From Spizellomyces sp. 'palustris' (taxonomy: Eukaryota > Chytridiomycota > Chytridiomycetes > Spizellomycetales > Spizellomycetaceae), in assembly GCA_006535965.1 (NCBI GenBank), contig QEAR01000042.1, forward strand, positions 107,788 through 171,787: DNA of 64,000 nt. The letters run 5' to 3'. Positions within the stretch are counted from its first letter, which is position 1. Each line of letters starts with the position of its first letter. This document shows, one piece after another, positions 1 to 11,270 of this stretch. The translations under genes were made by a program, and so were the position numbers. The notes under the pieces are model-generated. The model saw nothing but the letters and a program-made list of their open reading frames with translations, was not told the DNA's origin and did not search any database.

Positions 1-2515
1 TATCTATCATGATGTTCATGGGAGTGTGTTGTAGCCTCCATCGCCCGACGTACGATGAGAATGCCAGCGCGATCTTCGCTCTCATCGAGACGCTGACGCT
101 GTCTGCATGGTATGTTTAAGTCCCCTACAGAAGACGGGCGAGATCGTTTTCGGACGGTGGATGACAGAGGTTCGTCAGAATTCAGCAGTTGAGTAACATA
201 TGTTACCACGTCGCTGGCGGCATTGTGGAGAATGCGAGTGAGGAGGACTTGTCGAATCATGTCCAGCTCCGCATCGGGCTTATTTCTCGTTCCTGCTGAT
301 AGAAAGTATTATACATGCTGTTTCCGTTAAGAAGGTATCAGAAGCTCAAAGAGGAGGTACCTATCCAGCGAAGTAAGTCCTCAGTGGCTTTTGCTGCATC
401 AATACTATTTCCGCCTTCAGACAAAAACCACCAATCGCGACCTTGAGGACTCGAGGGTACTTGGTTTGCTAGTGTGTTGAGTACGTAACGCTCAACATCG
501 GTCCTGGACAATAATTGATTTGGACCAGACTGGTGGCCTACTCTCCTTCTGCTCTCCCAGAGCCTCAAAAGAGCAGTCTTATCCGTCTATGCTTCAGGAT
601 TTGGTAAATTTATTTGACACTGAGAGCAAATGAGACTCAACGAACCTTGCCATGGTGGGTCATGGGAATGTCATCTATGAAAATTATATAATCGGGCCGT
701 GCATAGAAAGGAAGGGTTTTTTCAAGCAGCTGGCCAATAACATGTCTCAATTCCACTGGGTTGCGGTCTCGGCACTGGGCTACCACAAATGCTACGAGAG
801 TAGTAGCACAAAAGCTCCGGGTACGGTCAACGAAGATGACTCTATTCATGGCGAAAGTTACGTATATTCTGGATATGTGTGATGAAACAGGTACTCACTC
901 GCTGCGGACTACCCCAGGAACAACATCAATCGCGCCTGCAATAGCTTCCAGATTTATTCGGTAACCTAGCCGTTTTATTGAATTGCTCGTTCGCCCCACA
1001 TAGGTCATTACGTTCGTAACAGGATCGATGTGAACAAGGTCACCTGTAGGTCTGAGGCTGCTCCGCGTAAGGTGTTGGATGCCACGAAGTAGCTTTGACG
1101 GTCCTACCTTTCCCCTTTGACTTCGTCTCCGACATAACATATCCGCCTCGGTCCTCCAATCCATAATTCGCCGGTATTCCTTTGAATGTTGGGCACAGAT
1201 ATTTCTGTATCGTCTAAAGCCTCTCCGATACTGACTGGCCCTTCATTGACCTTTTGCAAAGTCGCCCAGACAGAGCACTCCGTAGTGCCGTATATATTCC
1301 ACAAATTCATCAGTGAGGATCTTCGCTCATTCACTAAACCAATCGGGAATGGCTCTCCCCCAAGAATGATGTCGCGGACAGTCGTCTCGGCCGCCAGCAA
1401 TTTCGATTGGTCGGCGACATCAAATTGCATGAATAGCGACGGAGTCATGAACAGATGGGTCACTGCAGTTCTACGAATCATATCGAAAAGCATTGGCGGA
1501 TTCAAGAGTGTGTCGTAGAAAGGAATGACAATGGTGCCTTTCGTGGTTAAGGGAAGAAGCATTTCTACCAAAGATGGGTCAAACGTCGGGGCGGAAACTT
1601 GCAAGGTCACAATAGGAGTAGAGGTTCCGTCCAGACGCTTGCTGATGAGGAAATTAGAGCCATACGTCCGACAGAGAATCGCTATTCTATCGCACGCACC
1701 TTATGGCGGTAATATTTCCGGCAATACATTTATGTGGCACCCGAACTGGCATGCCTCTTCCATTCCTGGTAGTTCCCGAAGTTTGGATGATGTAGGCAAG
1801 ATTTACTGACTCAAAGGCTTCCTCATGGTCTGGCCCAATAGGCTTATTAACTTTGGATCTCAAGGAATAAACTCGAAACCTCCTGTACCTTTGATAACTT
1901 CATCTCGCACCACAAGGCAGTATCCAGGAAGTGAGAAGAGGTTTTCAATGCGTACTCGCTCGATTTCCTTGGGGAGCCTCTACGCCAACATCAAACACTT
2001 GCCGAATTGATGAAGATCAATCAACGCTTACTTCCGCCGTGGAACGTTTACATAGTACATATCGTAACGTTGGCATCCGTTGTACCGTAGCCACGCTATG
2101 AATTAGCGAGCGAGTGTGTGCAGATAAAGGGAAATAGGTAGCACCCAGGTGGAAAAGACTGTACAAATAATAAGGGATTTTGCCGCCAAGAGGACCAAGA
2201 GGACCGCCCAGACCTTACCTTAACAGCGTGATGACAAGTGAGTAGGAGCTGCTCATTATTGTTGCGACATAGCTGAAGCGGTGAATCTGGAAGTTCTGTT
2301 ATTTTTAATGTCACTAATCTCATTCTCTCTGGTCCACCCACCCCAAACCGCTCCAATTCTGACGATAATTGTTCAACTAGTGAGACAACATCCCAGTAGG
2401 TGAACTTGACAAGCCGCTGATGTGCATCGCCAGAAGTCCCTTCTTCCGCAATAACCGCTGCATTATCCGGACATATCCCCGCATTTGTTAATATTTTTGC
2501 ATACAGACTCATCAT
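1..2515 (-). CDS. AASDH: AASDH/ACSF4-like adenylation enzyme (C-terminal part off the window)
   Basis: Multi-exon gene entering from the left edge; only its 5' part is here. It encodes an ANL-superfamily adenylation domain followed by a carrier domain. Visible in order: N-terminus MMSLYAKIL; core P-loop TSGTT (near 1770) with the AASDH-like VRVPHKC just after; LGGEPFP (near 1340); YGTTE (near 1300); TGDLV and GRTSNSIKRLGYRIN (near 1000); HHGKVR with the A10 lysine (near 640); then a carrier motif GGNSID (near 410), whose Ser would carry phosphopantetheine. The order and wording match animal AASDH (ACSF4/U26), which activates beta-alanine; there a PQQ-type propeller follows, and it would lie beyond position 1. 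The frame stays open to the edge. The in-frame ATG pair at 2515-2510 is chosen because it aligns with the family start. It is divergent from HEN1 with 116 bp between. Substrate is inferred from family only. Confidence 0.85.
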
Positions 2516-2631
2516 ATGGCATATTGGGTATCTTGGCTGCACATCTGTATTGTCAGTGATGACAAGTTAAATTGACTTACCAGCCACCTGGTATACTAGA
2601 GACTTTTCCAGTCCAAACTTTCTGCCCCCAA
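2516..2631. promoter_or_regulatory. Shared divergent promoter AASDH / HEN1
   Basis: Only 116 bp separate the two ATG codons of divergently transcribed genes, so both must draw on this segment. I see no clear TATA box. The bidirectional role is inference from spacing. Confidence 0.5.
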
Positions 2632-4261
2632 ATGTCCTCCTCCAGAGATGGATGTGACGGCGCTCAAGTGTTCTCTCCACCTCTATGGATTCAGAGGAGG
2701 GCTCTTGTTTCACATATTTTGAAAAATAATGGAGTGCAATCGGTACGTGCTTTCGTTTGTTAAATGACTATCCCAATGGCGGCTGACAGACGTTGACCAC
2801 CCAGGTCCTAGATCTTGGGTGTGGAGAAGGGGCGCTTCTCGAAATCCTTCTCAATGATCCTACATTCAATAAACTGGCTGGGGTTGACATTGACAGGGAA
2901 TCCCTCCATTGCGCCTCTGTTAATTGTGCGCCTACCGACTATGACTGGCAGTACCTTAGAGAGCTTCCTGTGGAGTTCAACTTATACGAGGGTGCGACTA
3001 CGTTCGAGGACTTGCGATGGTTTTGAATCTGCCCTATTAAAATCGATCGCATCTGCTCAGGCTCGGTTGATCAATTGGATAAGAGTCTCACAGGGTTCGA
3101 TGCGATTACGAGTGTGGAAGTGTTAGTTGTTTTATGGGAATTTTTCACAATGTACTCTGGCCTAACTTTGTCACAGCATCGAGCACTTGGACCCACCTGT
3201 GTTGGCAGCCTTTCCTGCGGTTACACTAGGGGGCTACAGGCCGCGGATCATGGTCGTAACTACACCAAACGGCGACTTCAACGTTAACTTCCCGAACCTG
3301 AAATGGGGTACACCGGAAGCAGGCTTCCGTCACTATGATCATCGGTTTGAGTGGACACGAGAGGAATTTCAACGCTGGTTCGTTGTGCTGTCAATAGCTG
3401 ATCGATGATGTCTTAACAGATGACTGTAGGGCAAATAGTGCCGCAACGAAATTTGGCTATACCGTTTCCTTTGATGGAGTTGGTATCCCATCATCCAAGC
3501 CTGGCGACCTCTCCGTCGGTCACTGTTCGCAAGTGGCAATTTTCACTCGTCAACCTTGCGACTATGATTCGCCGCACAGTTGTCTCTATGACTGCCCCGC
3601 CCTTTCTGAGAGCCCATACAAGCATTTTGCAAAAATTAAATTCCCTTACTTCACCGAAAGCGGATTCAGTGACGAGGATATCATCGAGGAACTGAAGGAG
3701 AAAACATTTCCGCTGATATGGAACGAATGGTATTCAATGATCGAAGATGCTAAACAAGATCAGAGCGCTGCGACGCTTTCTTGGCCTGCGGTGGGGACAT
3801 GGTGCCTTCCTTTCGAACGGTATTGGAGCATACTGCGAATACGCCAGTTATGTAAGACGCGGGATCGTCTTGAAGAGGTATTTACGTCGTCGGCGGCGAA
3901 GAAGAGTTTTATTTGGAATGGTGAAGAAAGCAAAGTGGTGATCCTCTTTGAGATACCGGAGGAACAGGAAACAGGGGAGGATGGAACCGAGGACGGAGAC
4001 TGGAGCTACGGTAGTTCTGCGTACGATGACTGGGACGATGACAGCGCCTGGGAGGACACTAAATGGAAGTTTTCTCGGGACAGCGACGGAGAGGGCTGGG
4101 GCACTGCACACATCACCGCAGAGTGGGATTGCCAACCAGCCGGCACGAATGGTATAGCTTGGGATGACGACACTGCTATATGTGGGAGTGCCGCAAATCC
4201 TCCACCAAAGAAGGTGCGGATGTTGGATGACCCTGGGGGGAACGAAGGACTTACTATCTGA
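2632..4261 (+). CDS. HEN1: HEN1-type small-RNA 2'-O-methyltransferase with Trp-rich acidic tail
   Basis: Five exons (2632-2742, 2790-2991, 3061-3121, 3177-3377, 3430-4261) join in frame to 468 residues. HEN1 enzymes methylate the 3'-terminal 2'-OH of small RNAs in an Mg2+-dependent reaction with SAM. Seen: FSPPLWIQRR near the N-terminus; SAM motif LDLGCGEG (44-51); GVDID; metal-binding EVIEH (124-128); TTPNGDFN (153-160); FRHYDHRFEWTR (175-186), containing the last metal-ligand His; and a WANSAA...VGIP block. The catalytic half is close to animal HENMT1. The last ~100 residues are acidic with seven Trp (383, 393, 399, 404, 415, 423, 436), unlike the animal protein as I know it, then a Lys/Arg patch and Pro run. 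The start is the first in-frame ATG; it precedes the conserved block directly. It converges on the uridine kinase gene 106 bp downstream. Confidence 0.93.
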
Positions 4262-4367
4262 TTCTAGTTTTATTTGCGTATTCTTCCTGTACATATTGAC
4301 AATAAATTGGCTAACTGCATTGAATCTATGACATAGTACGTCCTCCTTGCTTAACCAACTATAGAGC

Positions 4368-5680
4368 CTACTGGGGCAAAGATCCATACTTGTCCACATT
4401 CCCGACTTGTGTGGCCAATGACGTTGTAGATGTTCTAACTTCAACTGCGGCGTCCAGCGTCTGCTTCGCTTGTGATGCACGCTCATCCAGAATATCGACA
4501 ATGTGCTGTGTCAAAAGGTCAATGGCCACTGTATTCTCCTGGCCACGGGGGATGATGACGTCGGCAAACTTTTTGGACTGCGCGGGATTAGTTCGACTTT
4601 CGCGTCTGCCCCAGTTGGAAAGATATGCCGATCTTACCGGAAGGATGAAATCCTCAAAGGAGGGCTTCACATGTTTCACGTAATACTGCAGTACTTGCTC
4701 CAGCGGTTTCTGATAGCGCTCCTCAGTGTCGCGCACAACTGGTGACAATCAAGTGTAAGCGTCTACAACGTCTACAATAGCAAAATTGAACGTTTGATAT
4801 TCCACCTTGTCGTGCCAGTCGCACATCACTGTCAACATCCACAAACACCTGTACAGGAAGGGATTTTACAATTGTGAGCAATGCGCCAGCTGTGAGATGT
4901 TGACCGCCAGATCTGCAACCTTAAGATTTAGCACGTCCCGCACACGTCTCTTGTACAGCATATAGATTCCTGAAAAGATGACTACATCCGGTCGCTCAAT
5001 GTGCATTGTCTCTGGTAACCTGATGAAGGCTCGTTCTTGTCAGATCTCCATTACGGATCGGTAACCACACATAAACGCACCGAATGTGATTTTGGAAATC
5101 ATAGAGTGGAATGTCCACTGGACGTCCGTGCAAAATGTCCTCTAAACACTCTTCCATTATAGCGAAGTCTACTGCATTTGGGTGATCTTGCACGTTGAGC
5201 GGACACTTTGTTAGCTAAGCGCGCTGCCAGTTTGCAAGAGGGAACGTCAGACACACCGAAATTATAGTCACCGGACTTTGCCAACTCCATTTCCTCCCGA
5301 TTTAGCTCCCGATAAAAATCTTCCATCCTATCGAATGGTTGCGGTGAACAGGCTGAAACGAAGAATTTCAGTTCAACAGCCCGCATACCTAATGATAACC
5401 ACTTTCACTCCCACACTCTTGTCTTTCTCCAGGAGCCGCTCCATTATCATTTGACATACGGTCTTTTTACCGCTGCTTCCACCACCCGCGACTCCGATAA
5501 CGAATGGGGTACCTTTACCGGAATGTGGAAATAGTAGAGGTGGCTCATTCAGTGAAGACAAGGAGGCCGAAGTTTCCAGAATGGATGCCTGTACTGGCAT
5601 CGCTGCAGAGGGTGCGAGTCACAAAGATGGCGATACGAAGGAATACGTTGCATTTACATACCGTCGCCAAACATTGTCAT
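4368..5680 (-). CDS. Uridine-cytidine kinase
   Basis: Multi-exon gene for a pyrimidine-salvage kinase that phosphorylates uridine and cytidine with ATP or GTP. Visible: P-loop region [15 protein letters not shown] (near 5470), DFYREL (substrate loop, near 5320), NFGV, a [10 protein letters not shown] block (near 5110), [11 protein letters not shown] (near 4970), [13 protein letters not shown] (near 4835), VKPSFEDF (near 4690), DVIIPRG (near 4550) and TQHIVDIL at the end. Order and content equal human UCK2. Upstream of the MPVQ segment a short first exon reading MTMFGD joins across a good GT-AG intron, so the ATG at 5680 is preferred; the ATG at 5600 is the alternative. Odd point: the residue after GK in the Walker A motif is Lys, where Ser or Thr is expected. 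Confidence 0.88.
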
Positions 5681-5814
5681 GCCTCGATCTAGCTTTTAAC
5701 CTCTGGCCAGTATCCTGGCGATAACTCAAACAGCCCGCTTGCATGACTGTCGCTCGAGCGTGACTGTACAATGAAAGTCGTATAACCACGTTGCCACTAT
5801 GCTTACGTAGCGAG

Positions 5815-5935
5815 ACCCGAGCGCGTCGTTTCTTTTTTTTTTATTTTTGGCGTCTTTTTTTTTTTTAGAATCTGGATGAAGGGCAGGAGGGGGGTTTCTT
5901 TGTCTCGACTTTTTTTTTATTTTATTTTTAGAGGA
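5815..5935. repeat. T-rich low-complexity tract upstream of the F-box/ankyrin gene
   Basis: Long T runs, broken by a G-rich stretch, sit just before the next gene. They may be part of its promoter; nothing else is evident. Confidence 0.5.
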
Positions 5936-6009
5936 GGTTTTCATTGCATTTAAATAGATTAGATAGAGCATTTCCCCCCCTTCGTCTGTCATCTTACAAC
6001 AGGAACATT

Positions 6010-7113
6010 ATGGCAAAGGACCACTTCATCGCTCCCATTCACGCCCTTCCAGCAGAGGTCCTTCTTTGCATCCCTCAATACCTCGCCACTGCCGATACCA
6101 CTCGATTTCGGAGGACGTGCAAAAGTTTGTATGCCCTTTTCACAGAATCCGATATTGCCCGTTTTCAAGCCGAGAAACTGGTGCGTGCGCCAAGGAGCGA
6201 AGATGAGCCCATGTTGAAGGGGTGCTTTGGTCCTCCGACCTTTTTCGCATCCCTTGTCATTCACCTCCACCGTCTCGGTGCCCCTGTTGGCCTAAAACGT
6301 GTGCCTCGCGCGAGCGGGGACGGGGAGGCATGCTGGGGTTGGAGGGCGATACGGTATGCAGCCTGTACGGATAAAGCCGGCAGTGGATGGAAGAAGGCTA
6401 AGCAAGCCGTTCGCATGCTTCTGGATGCTGGTGCCTTTGTTGATTGTCGAGATTGGTCTCTCGACGACCGTGCGTTTCCTCGTGGGTTTGAAGACTGGGA
6501 TGCGGATTGCTCCTACTGGAAGGTGTCTCAAAAGACGGCCTTCACGACATATTGGGGTGCGACACCGCTGTCAGAAGCGGCTGCGCGAGGTAATCTCGAA
6601 TTGGTCGCTATTCTGCTCCAAGCTGGCGCAAACCCGAACCTCAAGTACAACCGCAAAATGGAGCATAAAAAGATCATGACAGCTCAAGAAAAGGCCTTGT
6701 TCGGACCTGTGGCAGACAAGAAGATCTCTACTGCGTTCGAAGAAGCCCTCTGGCGTGGCGACACGGACATGATGCTTCTCCTTTTGAGTGGCGGTTTCAG
6801 TGCTGAGCAACATGCCGACAGGATTCTGACAGAGATTGCACGCAAAGACGATCCAAGCATACTAGAACATTTGCTCCATTTTGGATTCGCACCGTTTTTC
6901 ACGTGCGCGTCCGCCAAGCAACTGGGCATGAACGGCGCAGTCAAATGCTTTGAACATCTCGTCGAATCCAATATACCAACCATCGATATGCAATTCCTTC
7001 TGACGGCTGCTGCACATGATGAACAGGGGAAGCTGCCCGAAATCGAAGCTGGTACTGAAATCAGGATGGGTTATTGCACGGGTCGGCACTCGCCAGATCT
7101 GGTTGGACGATAA
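6010..7113 (+). CDS. F-box and ankyrin-repeat protein
   Basis: Single-exon ORF of 367 residues from the ATG at 6010. An F-box-like segment lies near residues 9-50 (ALPAEVLLCIPQYLA, then RRTCKSLYALF). It is followed by ankyrin-type repeats, clearest at MLLDAGAFVDCRD and at ATPLSEAAARGNLELVAILL with QAGANPN; later copies (LLLLSGGFSAEQ, ILEHLLHFGF) are more diverged. F-box proteins link substrates to SCF ubiquitin ligases and ankyrin repeats would bind the target; the substrate cannot be read from sequence. Family expansion of F-box/ankyrin proteins is common in fungi. The ORF ends cleanly with no obvious further exon. Confidence 0.8.
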   Translation: MAKDHFIAPIHALPAEVLLCIPQYLATADTTRFRRTCKSLYALFTESDIARFQAEKLVRAPRSEDEPMLKGCFGPPTFFASLVIHLHRLGAPVGLKRVPRASGDGEACWGWRAIRYAACTDKAGSGWKKAKQAVRMLLDAGAFVDCRDWSLDDRAFPRGFEDWDADCSYWKVSQKTAFTTYWGATPLSEAAARGNLELVAILLQAGANPNLKYNRKMEHKKIMTAQEKALFGPVADKKISTAFEEALWRGDTDMMLLLLSGGFSAEQHADRILTEIARKDDPSILEHLLHFGFAPFFTCASAKQLGMNGAVKCFEHLVESNIPTIDMQFLLTAAAHDEQGKLPEIEAGTEIRMGYCTGRHSPDLVGR

Positions 7114-7572
7114 TATCCCATACGATTGTTCCTTTGATGACGAACTCACCTCAAGCCCGTTGGCTTCGATGTTTATTTATTGCATTTTTGGGAGGGATAG
7201 AATATACACTATAGATTAACCCATCAGATTATTGTTTATCGCTTCGCGATTGTAGTATTATTGGTTATTTCATAACCCTAAATATACCAAATAGACAAGA
7301 AACGGCCGCAGTCACCTCTACGTACTTACTATTCATACTTTAGCTAAACTAAAAAAGGACGGGCAAAAAGAACCTCATTCGCCTCCAGGTATCAACTAAG
7401 AAATAGGAAATAACCTTAAACAACATTAACAGCCAGCTATATACGGGCACCGGCTCCGACGCGGACCACATCACAAAACGGATGGAAGCTTTTTAGTCGA
7501 GATACCTTGTTCTAAGCCAGGTACCTTAATCCATTTGTCTAGATAAAGCAAGCCATTCAGTCGTTATGCTTT
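7114..7572. other. Convergent intergenic spacer
   Basis: AT-rich 3' flanks of two convergent genes. No ORF, RNA or repeat that I can support. Confidence 0.5.
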
Positions 7573-10500
7573 TTATGGGAAGCTCACAGTCAAGAAATTA
7601 CCTGGAACCATCAAAAAGTTCTGCTCCATCGCCTTCCTGAACCGGTCTCTATACTGGTCCGGAGGAAGCACTGTCACATCCTTGCCACCCTTCAACGCTG
7701 CATTGAGCGTCGTCTTGGCTCTCGTTTCCAAGATCTTGTACCATGTGTAAGGACCAATGAAGTCAACAATGCCCACTACCAGTTCCTTTTTATCGTCATT
7801 GACGCCCACGAGGAGCGAATAGTCCATTACGTTGGCGTCGCTAAGGAATTGGGTGTCATTCCAGACAGATTCGGCTATAATCTTTTTGGAGTGGGCATGG
7901 AGTCGGAGAAGTTGCTTGTAACGCCCTAACATGGAAGATTACATTTGACATGTTTAATGACCATGGAAGTTTCAGGGCGGTATCTCACCATCGACCCAGT
8001 CACCATCCCACATTACGTCGTTTTCACCGTCCTTTTTACTGACGATGTGCCGATCCGGAACCCCTTTTAAATCAAATTTCTGTTTCCGCCAGTAGTCGTG
8101 TATGAGCGACAATCTTTATGCATTTGCTGGAAAAATAGCCAATGCTTACGCGGGAGATGTTAACGTTTGCAAACAGGTGCTCCATAACCAACACATCCAA
8201 CTTTTTTACAGTGCCCGTCTGTAGATTCTTGTGTTTGAGCGTGTAAAACCCAAAGATCTTGACGAGAATCGTGGGGTTCTAAAGAAAATATATCTCCAAT
8301 GGTGAGATAATCAAACCTACATCTAATGTCAGAACGTCACTCAACCTTGTCGGAATTATTCATATACTCAAAATACGCTGGTGCAAACTTCATCAACGCG
8401 GCCTTTTCCTGGTTAGTCCACTTGGATGCCAACTGCTTCACGACGAGCTGATCATCTACAGCATACACCTTATGTTAATGGGCTGCGGCAATAACGCGCA
8501 ATGCACAAACAGAGAGATAGATACGCACCGCATGTTTTGAAGAAGCCAGCCCGAGATTTTCCTCCTGACGCATCCCATTGAGCACAGCGCATCAAAGACC
8601 GTACATACATAGCGCTCATGCCGCACTTTCGTCTCAGCCCATCAAACTGCGCGGCATAGTACACTGTACAGGAAAAATTATGCTTTCCTTGCCTGAATTC
8701 TAAAGTGGCACAACCCATTAATGTGAGGAAGACTACGTACAATTGCTGATATCAACTACTTACTGTATTTGATGTGCTGCTTTGGTCCTCCAGGCGTCTG
8801 TTCATGGGAAAAAACTTTCATTTTAACGTCGCAATCACCCCCAACATTTTCCCATTGCGGGATGGGTGGAGGGCTTTCAGGGTCCACGCCTAGTGGGTAC
8901 TGTCGTTGGTCACGAATGTGTTGAATATATTTTTTGGAACTACAATGGGATGAGCCAGGTAGTATAATACGATGGTAGTGGGTCGGTGAGAAGAACCTAC
9001 CTCAGGGTGAAAGCGATGATCGATGTGGGTTCGTCCTCCCGAACAATGACAAAAGAGTTGGGATAGATATGACCTGCCTTAGGCTTGTGACCGGGAATGC
9101 TATGGGACAATAATTCATGAGACATCCACGCGTGAAAGCGACCTTTAGACGGAAACAGCGCCAGACTGGCAGCTGCAGACCTCTGCATTTACCTGCAATA
9201 ATCTGGCAATGACCATTCTGGTTGCTCCTTGTGGCCAGGCGCATGCAATTTTTGCCATTCTACAAGCTTCTTCACTGTCTCCTTCATCTTGGCCAACAAT
9301 TCGCGTCTCACATTATTCACTTCTGCCACTTTTTTGGCCTTCAACTCCTCCCGCAACTGTTGCTCATCCTGCTCAAACGTCTTTCCCAATTCATCCAACA
9401 TGATCTGGCACTGAACTTGCTCAGCTGATCCCTCATTCTGGGCCACTAAAGCTGAACCTGTCGCAAATGCCAATCCTTGCATGTACTCCTTGACAGAATT
9501 GTAGAAAGCGGTGACTTCGCCCCGAGTTTGCTCTAAAATCGCATGTCCATCAACTCCAAACGGCTCCAAGTCATCATCGGCACCATACTCCGCATCATCG
9601 GAAGCTTCATCAAAATAGTAATCCGGACTGACTTGGATCTTTGGAACCCTCATCTCAAACAAATCGATGTGATCGTACTCGAACACGACAATTTCGTTTC
9701 GCAACCGGAAAAATCGCCGGACGTTCTCTCTGGTGTTGATGTGTGAACATACGGTTCCACACACAAAGTACGGGTTGTAGTATAAGAGTTCCAGATATTT
9801 TGCAAATGAGTAATACCAGGTACCCGTGGACATTGGGACTATATCAGTGGTTGATTCGCACTCCCGACACCCAGTCCACATGTAAATTTGTTCCGGTTCG
9901 GGCGGCGATCCTAGTCGCTGAGGAGCCTCTCGAACGCTTACGCTGATACGCCCGTGATTGTGAGTATAGGTGATAACATGTTGACCCATCGGTTTTCCGC
10001 ACATGGCGTCCGGACAAAGCCCTTTTGCCTTGTTACATAGTAGTTCCACAAACTGTCCTAAAGATCTATCCTGAAAGTGTTGTCCCAACTTCTGATAGTA
10101 TTCGATTGTCAGGATTTCCGGAGGACGGCAAGGAATATTGGAACCAGAGAAGTAGTAGGAATAAGCGAAAGTGACGCTCTGATGTCTCATCACGCCACTT
10201 ATGCTATTGTTGTTGGTCATGAGATATCCCAGACCTGCCTTTGAGTCCACGGAGATATGGGAGGTTCTACTGCTTGTGGACTTGGTTGACGCACTCGAAT
10301 AGCGTCGTCCGGGTGAGTTGGAACCCCAGCTATTAAACTTGCCTGATCCGCTCCCAGCGGGAAAGTCCACGTCATCGGGACCGTACGATATTCGTCGACC
10401 GTCTTGATCAAGCATTCTTACGGGATACAAGTTGACCTCCTCATCTCGTAATCGTAGGAGCAGATGCGGTGGAGGAAAAATCACGTCCGGTGATGCACTG

Positions 10501-11270
10501 ATAATCGTCTTTTCGATCTGTCTGATCGCCCTATCGAACCGATTACTTCCATCCACAACACCCTCTGGGGAAGCTGACCGCGGATTGCTTCCATGTCCAC
10601 TTCTATTCTCTCCACGGATCCAGTTCCATAAGGATCTCCCTACTCGCCTTGGAGGTGGTGGCGAGCGATGCACTGCATTCGCTTCAGCGGATTCAGGTCG
10701 AACAGCGAAATGATCACGAAACAAGTACATTTCTAACTTTAGGTGGCAAACGACAAAGACGACAAGTTCCATTACTTTCTCGATTTTTGGGAGATCTTTG
10801 GCCGTGCCTTTGAGTACGACGGTTCCTCCAAGCTCCAGAAGATTTGGTTCTATGGCCACTACTTCAGGAGGGATCTCTCCCTCAGCGGGGCCAGGAAGGT
10901 AGCGCGACTCTTGCGGCATGCCAACCGGTTCGGTCGTCACTTTGATGACATGATGAAGACTGGCGATGCCATCATCAGCCATTCCGTTTGAAGAAGGTCG
11001 ACCAATGATCTCAAGGGCATACGGCACATCCTGGGCAATTTCTAACGCAACTTCCGTCAGTACTTTCTCCCATGTATCCACGTCCACATACACCTCCTTC
11101 AATGCCTGTTTGATCAAGGATTGGAGGTGCTTATACGATCGAACATCTAGATTTTCTTGTGGTGAAGGGAGAGGAGGAGCGACATGGAATGGTTTGGAGG
11201 TAAAAGGCTTTTCAATTTCGAATATCGAAGGCTCTTTGATGGGCGTGGGAATAGGTGTAGTAGCGAGCAT
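7573..11270 (-). CDS. Fab1/PIKfyve-type phosphatidylinositol-3-phosphate 5-kinase, FYVE-less
   Basis: The first exon covers 11270 to about 9189, followed by a series of smaller exons. Order: a shortened CCT/GroEL-like domain (about residues 45-188; ends in ELGGTVVLKG, HLKLEMYLFRD); a basic Ser/Pro-rich linker; the Fab1 Cys-rich CCR domain (about 365-553; CPDAMC, CRECE, CGTVCSH); then the PIP-kinase domain with HIYPNSFVIVREDEPTSIIAF, ASGGKSRAGFFKT, VVKQL (catalytic Lys), FDLKG, MDYSLLVGVND, VVGIVDFIG. Fab1 makes PI(3,5)P2 at endosomes and vacuoles. The protein begins about 40 residues before the CCT region and no FYVE finger is visible upstream, so membrane recruitment must differ from yeast Fab1. 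The canonical DLKGS reads DLKGV. Catalytic residues look intact; the gene is probably functional and possibly a paralogue. Confidence 0.88.
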
